Source: Peromyscus leucopus
Taxonomy: Eukaryota > Chordata > Mammalia > Rodentia > Cricetidae
Assembly: GCF_004664715.2 (NCBI RefSeq)
Contig: NC_051075.1
Coordinates: 34,492,504 to 34,556,503 of the forward strand
Length of the DNA stretch: 64,000 nt
Direction: 5' to 3'
The notes beneath the pieces are model-generated. The model was not told the DNA's origin. It did no database searches and saw only the letters and a list, made by a program, of their open reading frames with translations. Both the position numbers and the translations under genes were made by a program. How positions within the stretch are numbered: the first letter of the stretch is position 1; each line of letters begins with the position of its first letter. Shown one piece after another: positions 33,491 to 44,449 of this stretch.

Positions 33491-35260
33491 ATGAAGGCTT
33501 GGACCATACATCTGGCTCTGCAAATAAATGTTTCCAGTTTCAGTTTTCTTTCTTCTCAAGCCGATCTCTTTCACTGTGCCCATATCAGTCACTCTCACAT
33601 GCTAACAATAATAGGATTCTTGAGACAAGGACACAAAGGAAATATGCACATGCACACAGTTGCCATTCTTACAAACTCTTAACACAAAGGAAAAGAGTGG
33701 GAGAGATTCGGACAAATCACTTACAGCTTGTCTTGGCTTTAGAAATAGAGACATTAAGTGCTATCGATCCCTGAAGTTGGATAATCTATTATTCCTTCCT
33801 CTCTACAGAGAAATCATTAATTTTGTTTCATTGAAGAGATTTTTATCATTCAAAGTCCTGTCAGGAATCAGACTGCCCACTCCAAACCTGTGATTGAGGG
33901 TATACTAATGAAAGGAAAATGGAGAAGAGGGTGGTGTTAGAAAAGACAGCAACATCTGCAGACAGCAAAGGGAGTAATGAGGGCCTGGGGCCCTTTTCTA
34001 TCTGGCCTTCAGTAGATAAGCCAGGATCTCTCCAGACTGCCGCCAGAATGGAGCTCCAGACAGGAGCCACTAACAGTGCAGGGGAACACAGGGTAACAGG
34101 GACATGCACAAAACTGGTCTCTCTGAGAGTCTGATAAACTCCCCAATCTGTTCAGCTTTACCAAGAATCTTCTACATTTGTCTACAAGTCCAATTACAGC
34201 CCAGCTGAATCAGCCCACATGGAGAAGAATGAGGCAGAGAATGACACAAAAGCCAGCATAGGGAATGCCAGCACATCTACTTGTCTTTGCACGCACGCAC
34301 GCACGCACGCATGCACGCGCGCACACACACAATGTAAGCCTTGCCAAAAGAAAGGCTTGATGAGTTTCCTTTCTCATCATTACCATGATAAAATAGCCCT
34401 GCCTCTCTGTTACCACATCAAGGCTGTTGACAGGTAGAGACATGAATAAGCTATGTCTGACAACAACATGAATCCTAACGTAAAGCAAGACCGAGGTAGC
34501 ATACTATTCATTCTAAAGTATTGATTTCTTTCCTTCCCTTGACACTTAGAGTTGTTTTCCATTATTACTTATTTATAATATATATTGTAAATTCCTACGT
34601 GAAGTAGGGCTATGCCATATTTACATAAATACCTATATATGCCTGCATGTGTAAACACTGGAATGTTTTTAAATAGTCCAGACTCAATGTTACTTATTTC
34701 ACATAGACATCCATTGCCAGTTCACATGAGCTTAGTTTCATAGATGCAGAAGAATCCTAAAGGGTAAGCATGGTAAATGAATAATGAAAATTCACACACA
34801 CACATTAAAGAAAAGGAGCAGGCTAGAGTGAGGACTATAGGAACCAAAGAACATTAGACTCAGAGTTACTGCATGCAATTGCTAAATCACAGAGGAATAT
34901 GCTATTATATGTTTTGTTTCTGGAAAACAAACAAATACAAATGCCATGTACCCTGCAATAACCTTACATTCATTTTCTTGAACTGTTTTCATGATGGAAA
35001 GATTGGGAGGATTACTTAAGCATCACTTGACATCTCTGTAATTTCATGGTCTGAACACTTCACACTAGGCGGAAGAGGATAAATTAAATCATTATCTGGA
35101 AGACAATTTGAATTTAGACATATATTCCTGAAGAAACATGGAAAGATTTTTTTCCCTCACAATAAGTTCTATTGTCAGTGAACTCCTATGTCTTCTCCCA
35201 CTTACAGAATCTTTTGTAGTCAGCTGAGGCTAGCATAAAAAAGAAGTGACCACAGCAATA
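33491..35260. other. Unique stretch with (GCAC)n
   Basis: A (CACG)n/(CGCA)n run at about 34288-34330 mixes CpG-containing tetramers with (CA)n and is a plausible Z-DNA former. Several overlapping 70-90-codon frames at 33416-34134 lie on both strands with no recognisable product. Confidence 0.5.
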
Positions 35261-35261
35261 A

Positions 35262-35882
35262 AATGACTCCTAATGACATTTCATCACACTGTATATCAGT
35301 GTCTTGCTCAGCCACGATCACAGAAGCTTCCTTCTGCAGTAGATGGTAACTAACACAGAGACCCACACTGAACAGTGTGCAGAGTGACAGACCTTGGAAT
35401 GCTCAGTCCTAACTGAGATGTCTTCATCAAACCCCTCCTGTTCATGGTTTAGGGTGCTTCCAGGCAGAAGAGGAGGCAGAAATATTGTAAGAGTCAGAGG
35501 GAATGTAAAACTTCAAGGACACAATGTCTTCTGGACACAACAGTATTAATGCACATAGGAATACACAGAAATTGTGCCAGCACATGCAGGAATTGCACAG
35601 GTTTAAGCCAGTGTGGGAAGTAGACAGGAGTTCCCACCTCTAATCAATAAGCTATCTTCAATTAACATAACACATGCTTACAAAGGAAATCTTAGCTTTC
35701 TGCAATGGAGTCTTACCGGGTATATTAACCACACACCCACCTCTAGATGTTCTTTCTAAAGAGAGAGAAAAAATGGGTAAGGATTTTGGTAGGTGGGGAG
35801 GTGGAAAGGATCTGGGAGCAGTGGGGGATGGATAACAGTGATCAGAATATATTATATGAAAGAAAAAAAGAAAGAAAGAAAT
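35262..35882 (+). repeat. L1 3' UTR with GAAA-rich tail
   Basis: CACAGAAGCTTCCTTCTGCA, GTAACTAACACAGAGACCCA, TCTTCATCAAACCCCTCCTG, GGCAGAAATATTGTAAGAGT, CAATGGAGTCTTACCGGGTA and AGTGATCAGAATATATTATA occur in normal 3' UTR order. They end in (GAAA)n. It is a 5'-truncated copy. Confidence 0.72.
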
Positions 35883-36269
35883 GATGAGAGAAAAATCTTC
35901 ATATCAGAAAATCTACTATTATTTTAGGAGACACAACCAAAATTTTCTCTAATATTATGCTTTCAAGGTCAGATCCTATTGTACTAGGTACTATACATTA
36001 TCTGAAGGGCATGCATCACATTGAACATTCCTGCTGCTGTAGTCTCGGGACCGATGGGTAACTGTCAATTCACAGGTCTGTCTGGAACAACTGCTCCTTA
36101 TGTATATGGTCAGCAGATTATGATTCTTTTCTTATTTCTCCATTTTTTATTTTATCCTGTTTTCATGTGTTGAATATCTGAGCAACAAATTACCTTCAAA
36201 GCAGAAGCTTTTCACTAAACATTATTGTGAAATAAGCTCACATTATACCAAGAAGAAAAAAAGCAAGTA

Positions 36270-36475
36270 AGTAGATGCTTAAACTATGACTCAGTGGTGC
36301 ACTTGCAGAGGGCTTAGGATCAATGCCGAACACCCAGAAAGTAACACATAATTGTCTGTAACTCCTGTTCCAGGGTATCTGATGCTCTCTTCTGACCTTC
36401 ATGGGCACCTGTCAGGCATTTGATGCACATACACATATGAAAACAAAACACCCATAAAATAAATTTTTAAAAAAA
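36270..36475 (+). repeat. B2/B3 SINE
   Basis: GACTCAGTGGTGCACTTGCA, GTCTGTAACTCCTGTTCCAG and GGTATCTGATGCTCTCTTCT, then CACCCATAAAATAAATTTTT, are B2-type blocks with a degraded head. Confidence 0.82.
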
Positions 36476-36944
36476 TCTTGTTTATGAGGAAAAAAGCAAA
36501 CTGGTTCTTAGTGACATACATTTTGGTGTATTTTCTTCTTTGGGAACTCTTTTACAACTAGACAATTAGGACTGTGTGAAGGAAGGTGTAGCAACCCAAC
36601 ACCAAGTAGATGAGAGTTACAGCATCCTGCTACTCTCATTGATATACTAAACCGATAAGGTGACAAAAAAATTAATGGGATCTTGGATTTGTTATTAATT
36701 GCTGTATAGTAAACACCATGTATTTAATATACCATTAACCTAATCCATTTCATTAATGGAATGTTCATTAACTATGAAAGAAAATTCAAGTGGCTAAGGC
36801 AACATTCCAGGTATTATCTGTAACAGATCACATGTTGAACCAGAGAAGATATACAGGCTTTGTAAGACTGGACAGATCAGGGTTACAGTGGAGATCAGAA
36901 TTTAGTTTGATAAACTTTAAAAACGAGTTTATTTTTATTGTTTA

Positions 36945-38003
36945 TAAAGTGTGTGTTTGTGGGTGTGTGCACAAGTGTGCAGGAGGACATGTTACCAAGG
37001 GGTCCAAAGGAGAGCTTTGGATTACTCGAAGCAAGAATTACAAGTGTTTGTGAGCCACACAACATGGGTCCTGGGAGCCAAACTTGGGCCCTCTGCGAGA
37101 GCAATATGCATTCTTTTTTAAAATATATATTTTTATTTTATAATTAACTTAATTTCACATATCAGCCATGGATTACCACCACCCCTATTCCCACCTCCTC
37201 CAAGGCAAGGTCTCCCATGGAGAGTCAGCCCAGCCTGGTAGATTCAGTTAAGGAAGATCCAGTCCCCTCCTCCCTACACCAAGGCTAAGCAAAGTGTCCC
37301 AGCATAGGCCCCAGGCTCCAAAAAGCCAGCCCATTAACCAAGGACAGGTACCGGCTCCACTGTCTGGGGGCCTCCTGAACAATTCAAGTTAATCAACTGT
37401 CCCACTTATCCAGAGGGCCCGGTCCAGTTCCATGGGGCTTCTCAGCCTTTGGTTCATAGTTCATGCTTTTCCACTAGTTTGGCTATTTTGTCCCTGTACT
37501 TTTTCCAATCATGGTCTTAATATCTCTCACTCATACAATCCGTCCTATTTCTTGCCTTTTGGACTCCCAGAGCTCCACTTGGGGTTCGGTCGTGGATTTC
37601 TGCATCGGCTTCCATCAGACACTGGATGAGAGTTGTATCATGACAGTCAGGGTGAACACCAGATTGACCATCCATTCACCAGAGCAGTTCAGCTCAGGCA
37701 CTCTCTCGACCATTGCCAGTAGTCTACAGTGGAGATATCTTTGTGGATTTCTGGGGACCTCTCTAGCACTCTGCTTCTTCCTATTCCCCTGGGGTCTTCA
37801 TTCATCATGGTATTTCCCTCCCGTTCTCCCACTCTGCTCCTGATCCAGCTGGTACCTCCCGCTCCCCTAAGCTCTCTTTCCCCTGACCCTCTACCCTCCA
37901 TTACCTCCACCTACCCCCAGTTTGCTCATGTAGATCTCATCCATTTCTCTGTCATTGGGCAATATGCATTCTTAACCACTGAATGATCTCTCCATCCCTG
38001 CCT
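36945..38003 (-). repeat. B3 SINE, antisense, split by an L1
   Basis: The left part (36945-37115) reads TGTTTGTGAGCCACACAACA, TGGGTCCTGGGAGCCAAACT and TGGGCCCTCTGCGAGAGCAA. The right part (37974-38003) reads AACCACTGAATGATCTCTCC. Rejoining at one copy of the 15-bp duplication gives the expected antisense B3 head (pieces 36945-37115 and 37974-38003). Confidence 0.85.
37116..37958 (-). mobile_element. 5'-truncated L1 insertion (3' UTR) with target duplication
   Basis: An 843-bp L1 tail on the minus strand. The plus strand opens with a T/A-rich tail complement, then ATATCAGCCATGGATTACCA, TCCCATGGAGAGTCAGCCCA, AAGCCAGCCCATTAACCAAG and GGATTTCTGCATCGGCTTCC. The 15-bp duplication GCAATATGCATTCTT at 37101-37115 and 37959-37973 is perfect. 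The inferred nick on the L1-sense strand is GGTT/AAGAAT, close to the TT/AAAA preference of L1 endonuclease. Open frames inside are not genes. Confidence 0.92.
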
Positions 38004-38011
38004 CCCTGCCT

Positions 38012-38140
38012 GCATTTTTGAGCTCACCAAGAAGGCGAGGCTGCTTGACCACAAGCCTCAGAGATCTGAATGTTTCCTTTTTCTCTATTTCAGGGATTAT
38101 AAGCATGCATCAACAACATACATCTCCCTCTGCCTCTCTC
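38012..38140 (-). repeat. B4/RSINE-type fragment
   Basis: TTTGAGCTCACCAAGAAGGC, AAGCCTCAGAGATCTGAATG and GGGATTATAAGCATGCATCA fit the B1-like part of a B4-class SINE in antisense. CT-rich sequence follows. Confidence 0.55.
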
Positions 38141-38195
38141 TCTGTCTCTTCATTTCTCTCTCCTTTTCTCTGTCTCTCTTCTCTCTCTCTTGCTC

Positions 38196-38238
<43 letters not shown>
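38140..38238. repeat. (TC)n-rich tract and (TG)n
   Basis: TC-rich sequence at 38135-38195, then a pure (TG)n at 38197-38238. The 137-codon frame spanning this region is an artefact. Confidence 0.93.
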
Positions 38239-38239
38239 G

Positions 38240-38525
38240 TATTTTCATGTGAATGTGGACATGTGCATGTTATGGTGTACAGGGATGTTAGTGGCTGACC
38301 TTGGTAGTCAGGTCCTGCCTTCCAATGTGTTTGAGATATGCTCTTTTTGTCATTCAATGCTGTGTGAGCTAGCCTCACTGTCCCAGGAGATCTTCCTTTT
38401 CCAGCCTCCCGTCTCTATGCAGGAGTGGTAGGATTACAAATGGCTTTAAGATGGAATATGGCAATCTAACTCAGGCCCTCATACCTGTGCAGCAAGCACT
38501 TTTGCGCACTGAATCATCTCCCAGC
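38240..38525 (-). repeat. B4A-type SINE, antisense
   Basis: GTGGCTGACCTTGGTAGTCA, GGTCCTGCCTTCCAATGTGT, TAACTCAGGCCCTCATACCT and GCAGCAAGCACTTTTGCGCA, then CTGAATCATCTCCCAGC, follow the complement of a rodent B4A/RSINE element. Confidence 0.7.
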
Positions 38526-38529
38526 TCAA

Positions 38530-41500
38530 AGAATCATTGTGAATATATAACCCCTCCTTTCTTAATAATTAGGTAAAATGTATTGCCCCCATTTTCAAGT
38601 ATTGCAACAAATGCAAAAACGTCTAAAATCCTGTGCATACAGACATCATGTACTCAAAACTACACATAGCTGTGGTTTGATAACAGCCCACAGGATACCA
38701 ACTGTGCCTTCAATTATAGATAATGGCTACCATTCTTACTTGAGAAAATGTTTTCTCTAAGATCAGTTGCCTAGTGTGATTTTGTTTCCTCTATTGCTTT
38801 TTGAACATCCCACGTTTGAGATTTATCATCCAGCAACAAGACTTTAACAACTTGTTTTCATTCTAATAAACCATTTAAGTGAATTGATTTTTTTTATTCT
38901 ACAAACATTCAAAATCAAGGAAAGAGAATATTATTTCTGTACTGTTGTCATTGTCACTGGATTCAAGTATGATGGGCAGTCATTTGTGCTTTGTAATTGT
39001 TACTATGTTTAGAACTATCTAGAGCCAAAGACAGCTTTTTGTAATTTATAAATCCTTATAAAATATACAAGCTTATATCCTTCAACACATCTAATTTAAA
39101 AACAAAAGAAAAGAAAACAAAATATGGAGGATGCCTATCTACTAGAAGAAGGTTCAAGACAAGCTCAATAATTTGTATTTATTGGGATGAGAAAATAGAG
39201 ACTTCTGGTTCCTTCTTTGGTTGACAATTTTAGAAACTTTTTCTCTTTCTACCAATCAACAGAACTCTTTTTCTATAAAACTTTGGTCTAGCTTATATCC
39301 TTCCCAAACACTAAAGTGAAATTCTTACTAATCATTTATATACCCATGATATAAGAGCTTATAGTACAATTTCCACTGTAGATGTCACATTCTGTAGTTT
39401 GGCATTTTTGTCTATGTTTTAAAATTGCTGGGAAATGGAAAGAAATACAGAGACAAAAATAAACTCATAGTTCAAATCATCTAACAACAACTTGTCATAA
39501 TTCAGTAACAGCACAAGAGTGAATAAACATTTGATAAAAATTACTTTAAATGCAAAAATGAGTTTGTGTCCTTGAAAAGAAACGATTACATTCATAATAC
39601 AAAATTATTATATTATTTCCAAGCTGCTTTCAATTAGAATCTGAGGGCATAAACCTTAGTAAGTACTAATCTGTCACACAATGATCCATGATTTTTCTTT
39701 ATAGCCACCAGCAACTGAATCAGTTAAAGCATACTGGGCTTGAGAAGCCTATCTGAAAGGATTCTCAAAACTACACCGAGACCATTTGCATTTGACATTA
39801 AAAAAAAAAGTACGAATGAAATGAGGAAATGAAGTAAACAGCTCTCTTGAACAATGTTTTCAGAGTCCTTATCTACCAAATTTATGGATCTACAAAAAGT
39901 AAAAATTTAAAGTGATATCTAAGAAAAAATTACACATTTATGGGCTCCTTTTTTTCTGTTTGTACAACATCTGGAGCAAAAGATAACTACAATTAATGAA
40001 GTGCAGATGGAGTTGACTAGTTGTGTTGATGTTTAAAAAAGTCCGTTTGTCTTAATATTTGGTAAGTTTGGTGATTCTAAAAGCTATATCAGATGAAAAT
40101 TTTGTGAACTGCAGTATCAATCCATGAAGGATTTTATTAAAGATCAATGAGAAAAGTTAATATTAATGGTGAATGCATTTTGCTGAGCATATAAATAAAT
40201 AAATAATTAGAAAGTAAAATGCAATGCTGCTTTCCCCATCAGGGAAAGCTTACTTTTATAAAAATGTACTTTTCTATAAGAAGGAAAGTGACATATTTCT
40301 TCAATCAAATGTTGAGATTAGAAAGAAAAACGAAATTTTCTATACTTAGCCCTGAGCAGTTTGGTGTGAAGCATGAAAAAAAAAAAAAACAGGAAAATTA
40401 CTATCCATGTCATTATGACAAGGAAGAGAAAGGTGCTAAGAGTGCTAAGATAGAATGTGTACCGTAGAGGCTAGCTAGTATGTTAGCTTATGCATATTTA
40501 ATTTAATTTTTAAATCTAGACAGCTAAGAACAGTTTTTTTGTTTTTTTTTTTTTGTAACAATGTGGCTTTTGGTCAAATCCCTACTATGCATTCTTGTTC
40601 TTTTAAATAGTTCTTGTGAATATATTTCTTATATTTTTTTTTCTCAAAGCACTTGATATTTGGCTACATTACTTTTATGCTTGTGTGGAATTCTCCTTAG
40701 TACAGCTTGCTTTTTGTTAACCATAGTCTTATCAGAACTAGGAGAGAGAAGTTTATTATATTACATGATAATAGGGTTAATAAAGACTCTTGCTTTATTT
40801 TGTACTCATTCATTAGTTTAACTAGATCAGCAAGACCTTCCTGATTAGTGATTAAATCTTTTCATTAGTTACCTTCCACTTCTGAATCTCAGATATTTCA
40901 AAACCACTTCTTTGTTTTCTGTAATAATTGTCCACAGGTTCATGTTTCTAAAAAGAACCCTTATTTAATATCTTTGGATGTTGCCATAGAGGCAAGTTAA
41001 ACAATTAAATTAAGAAGACAGTGAAAACAGAAGAGAAAATCAAATCCTGTGACATGAGGACATACGCAAATCTTTCCAAATATAACATAACCAAGTTAGG
41101 GTTGAGCAAGGAGTCACTTTGTTCATTTTATCTATCTTGGTGTCAGTTCTAATCCTTCCTTTAGCTCTCTGTAAAATCCTAAAAAGGTGATCACATTCAT
41201 TAAGCTCAGTTTACTCAGCTGGAAACTTGGAGGTCAGTCATTTCTGGAGCCTCCCTTTAAGGTCGTAGATTTGTTAATCAGCAATTGGTTTGCATTCAGA
41301 AGCTGGCCAAGTGACCGCTGGCCTTATTCCAGACACTTTGAAAACAGCAGGTCAGCTCAACAGGAACAAAATTCAGACATGCTTCTCTATCCAAACAGCA
41401 TTTAAATATGGCACCAAAAATAATATAGACAATCTGAGTCTATGCAGGAAACTGTAACTCTCTAAGGAGAAAAATGTCTATGTATCATATGCAACAAAGA

Positions 41501-43365
41501 CAGAAACTGGGTCATCATGGTGACCCAGTCAAAGGCAAAGTCATAAAGTCCTATATAAAAATCTCAAGAAAAAGAGGCTGAGCCTTTGCTCACAGCACAA
41601 GATTATAATTATAGTTATTTAAGAGGAAGCATCAGGAAGACCCTCAGCAAACTTCTATGTTCACTAACACTGGAAACAAAACAAGACAAACAAAAGAAAA
41701 GGAAGTCAAAGAAAGGAAGAAAAGAAGGAAGGGAGGGAGGGAGAGATTGACACTAAGTCAACTTAATATTAAGGTATAATGTCTTTCAAAAGAATAACAA
41801 GTTTCAGATTTAAATATCAAAGTTGAATTAATCAATTTTAATTGTATTTCATTTAAAACATTCCAATAGTAAAGATCTTATTATTCCAATTGTTTTGGAA
41901 TCAAGTTACATACTGATACATAGTCATGGTACTTAATTTGAATAGTATAGATCTATATTTTTATCCAATGTTACAACAGCTATCAAAAATCTTTTTTTGA
42001 ACTATGATATCTCAATAAAATGACATAATGATTGTTATTCAATAATATGACTTTTGTTTTGGTAATATAGTAATTACAGGAAAAATAAAAGTTAAATTAT
42101 AATTATACTATTAGTAATAGATAAATAATGTTTTTTTCCTCTCATCTCCCCAATCTCTACCCTGAGAAAATAAGTATGAGTCAATATTTAACAGTTAAAG
42201 AAAATGATTTCATGATTAAGTGACTCTAAGTCTATTTTAATCAAAAATATGTATTGATACTACATTTTATTTTCGTTTCACATATAAATAAATCAATATT
42301 CTGAGCCCACATTTTAAAAATACAACTAAAGTTAGTAGTTTTAGTTTGTATTTGAAATGATTTCTCAATGGTCAATAACACAAAAAAGTTCTTTTGAGGG
42401 ACCCCCTACATATTTTCAGTTTTGGTAGAGAAATTCCCTCTAGGAAACTACTGTTCAGAGTTTAAGGAAAGTGGTCTCAACAAGGCAGTAAGGGCAAACA
42501 CATCTGAACTTTATAAAGGAGTAGTGTCTCATTGTTTCCTGTGATATGGAGAGCTATTAAAGTTGTGGTGTGGTGTATGCAGTGTAAAGAGTTCCTGCAT
42601 TATTTTTGAGTCCTCCACAGCACATTACCCAGAGGAAAATGAAAAAGAATCTATCTAGATTTAATGTATGTTAGGCCTGTTTTCAAACCAAGTTCATGTG
42701 ATTTTGACAAATCCAAATTATTTGTACTTTAATTTGAAAAGTTTAGAAAGGAAATTTATAACTTTGGTGTACCAAACCCATTTCACAATGGGGTACTCTT
42801 TGAATTCAAGGTTCTGAGGTAAGATCATGTATATTTTATCTTATACTTTATTCACTGCATGCATTGTCACAGGCAAGTTCCCAAGCCCCCCATAGTTGCT
42901 TCTAGACTTTAATACAGAGACTACAAAACTTCAAAAGAACACCCAATGAGGTTGTTCAGAAGATGACAAGCTTAAATTAATTATTATACTTAATTTTCTA
43001 TTTAATACAAATGCAAATAGAAAAAATTTGTTTAATATATGCTCTTACTATCATTATTTGAAAACTAAAGACTGTTGAAAATTAGGTTATTTAAACTGTA
43101 TGTTTAATTGCTCTTCAAAAAAGTCAACCTCTTACTGGTGTCTCTTTGACAACATTTTTTAATAAAGAAGATGTATGTTATGACATAATCAATAATTCCA
43201 GTAGGGTAAAATCTAAGAAACTGTGACTGCTCTCAAAGCTAATTTGATATGTGATGAAGGCTCCCTGATGTAGATGGATGTGAACAGGATCCACACAGTA
43301 AATGGGCAATATGTGATGAGCTAGTACTTAAAATGTTCTAGCCTTGAGAATCGTTTAAAAAAATT
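38530..43365. other. Long, nearly repeat-free stretch
   Basis: Roughly 4.8 kb of AT-rich sequence with no SINE, LINE or LTR that I recognise. Minor features: a T-rich tract at 40534-40555, a purine-rich tract at 41685-41755 and a short hairpin at 41506-41529. No supported exon. Confidence 0.55.
41506..41529. repeat. Short perfect inverted repeat
   Basis: ACTGGGTCA (41506-41514) and TGACCCAGT (41521-41529) are perfect reverse complements around a 6-nt spacer TCATGG. The arms resemble a nuclear-receptor half-site (TGACC). Function is unknown. Confidence 0.6.
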
Positions 43366-43369
43366 ATGA

Positions 43370-43612
43370 ATGGTGCTGGGGTGGCTCGGAAGTTAAGAGC
43401 AAGTGTTGCTTTTTTTTTTTTAGAGGACTCTGGTTCAGTTCCCAGCACCAACAAAATGTTTACAGGCATATATAACTCTGTTTCTCGGGGATCTGATGCT
43501 CTCTTCTGGTCTTTGCAGGCACCAGACCCATATGTGGCACACATTAACACATGCAGGTAAAATACTCATAAACATAAAAGAAAATTAACAAATCTAAAAT
43601 TATTTTTTAAAA
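43370..43612 (+). repeat. B2 SINE
   Basis: GGTGCTGGGGTGGCTCGGAA, TAGAGGACTCTGGTTCAGTT, CCCAGCACCAACAAAATGTT, GGGGATCTGATGCTCTCTTC and TTTGCAGGCACCAGACCCAT form a recognisable B2. A T-tract insertion at 43409-43422 lies within the tRNA-like region. Confidence 0.9.
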
Positions 43613-44007
43613 CATCAGGCAAATAGATTACAGAATACTTAAGGTAAATATGCTCTAGTTTGAGGGTTGGGAGTTTTAACATTTATTGATGGTTGTTGAC
43701 CTACCAAACCAAATGTGCTTTATATACACTGTCTTGTTTAATTTTAAAAGTTTCTGCTAAATATCTAGAAAGTAAAGGACTTTTAAATCTTTACAATTTT
43801 TTTGAGTAAGTACAAAGCAAACAAAAATCCTCATCCTCATAAGTTCTACATAGTAGTAACAGGCAAATTAAGTAATATAAATAATATATAATACTATATA
43901 TATTTTTAACTATATCATACTAATATATAATTTAAATAATATATATTTCATGTTTTTTGATGATCACTATTTCAGAGGGAAAAATATAAAATAGAGAAGG
44001 ATATCAG

Positions 44008-44190
44008 AGGCTGGGAAACAGACAGAAAGTCTTGGTTCAGTCTCTAGGACATATAAAACTAAGTGTCATAGCACATGTCTACTGTAGCACTTGAAGGTAG
44101 AGTTAGGAGGACCCAATGTTAAAGTCATCCTCAGCTACAAAAGGAGTTCGAGGCTATCCCAGGGTAGATAATCAGTCTCAGAAAAAGTAT
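44008..44190 (+). repeat. B4 SINE (ID-like head, B1-like body)
   Basis: GGCTGGGAAACAGACAGAAA with TTGGTTCAGTCTCTAGGACA forms a tRNA-like head. GTCATAGCACATGTCTACTG, TAGCACTTGAAGGTAGAGTT and GAGTTCGAGGCTATCCCAGG form the B1-like body. It is diverged. Confidence 0.68.
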
Positions 44191-44219
44191 ATTTCAAGGT
44201 CAAGATGCTTAGTATAGAT

Positions 44220-44438
44220 CAGTGTTTCTCAACCTTCCTGTTGCTTCGACCCTTTAATAAGGTTCTTCATGTTGTGGTGACCCAACCATTGAATTATTTT
44301 TGTTGCTATAATGGTAATTTTGCTAGTGTTATGAATTGTAATGTAGATATCTGATGTGCAGGATATCTGATATGTGACCTCTGTGAAAGGGTTGTTTAAA
44401 ACCCAAAGGGATAGTGACCCACAGGTTGAGAACTACTG
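44220..44438 (+). mobile_element. URR1-type hAT nonautonomous DNA transposon
   Basis: 219 bp with terminal inverted repeats: CAGTGTTTCTCAACCTT at the left end, and AGGTTGAGAACTACTG at the right (CAGTNNTTCTCAACCT in complement). An 8-bp duplication, GTATAGAT at 44212-44219 and GTGTAGAT at 44439-44446 (7 of 8), fits the hAT signature. The interior holds GATATCTGATATGTGACCTC and GTGGTGACCCAACCAT, as in rodent URR1. It has no coding capacity. Confidence 0.88.
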
Positions 44439-44449
44439 GTGTAGATTGT

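Noticed and set aside
33416..34134. Cluster of overlapping 70-90-codon frames on both strands
   Set aside because: The first begins in a diverged B1; none has a recognisable product and the overlaps on both strands argue for low stop density by chance.
37432..37986. Several plus- and minus-strand frames of 65-110 codons
   Set aside because: All lie inside the 843-bp L1 3' UTR insertion, which is noncoding.
38018..38431. 137-codon plus-strand frame, the longest in the window
   Set aside because: It spans a B4-type fragment, a (TC)n/(TG)n tract and a second SINE; the Val-Cys run is the microsatellite.
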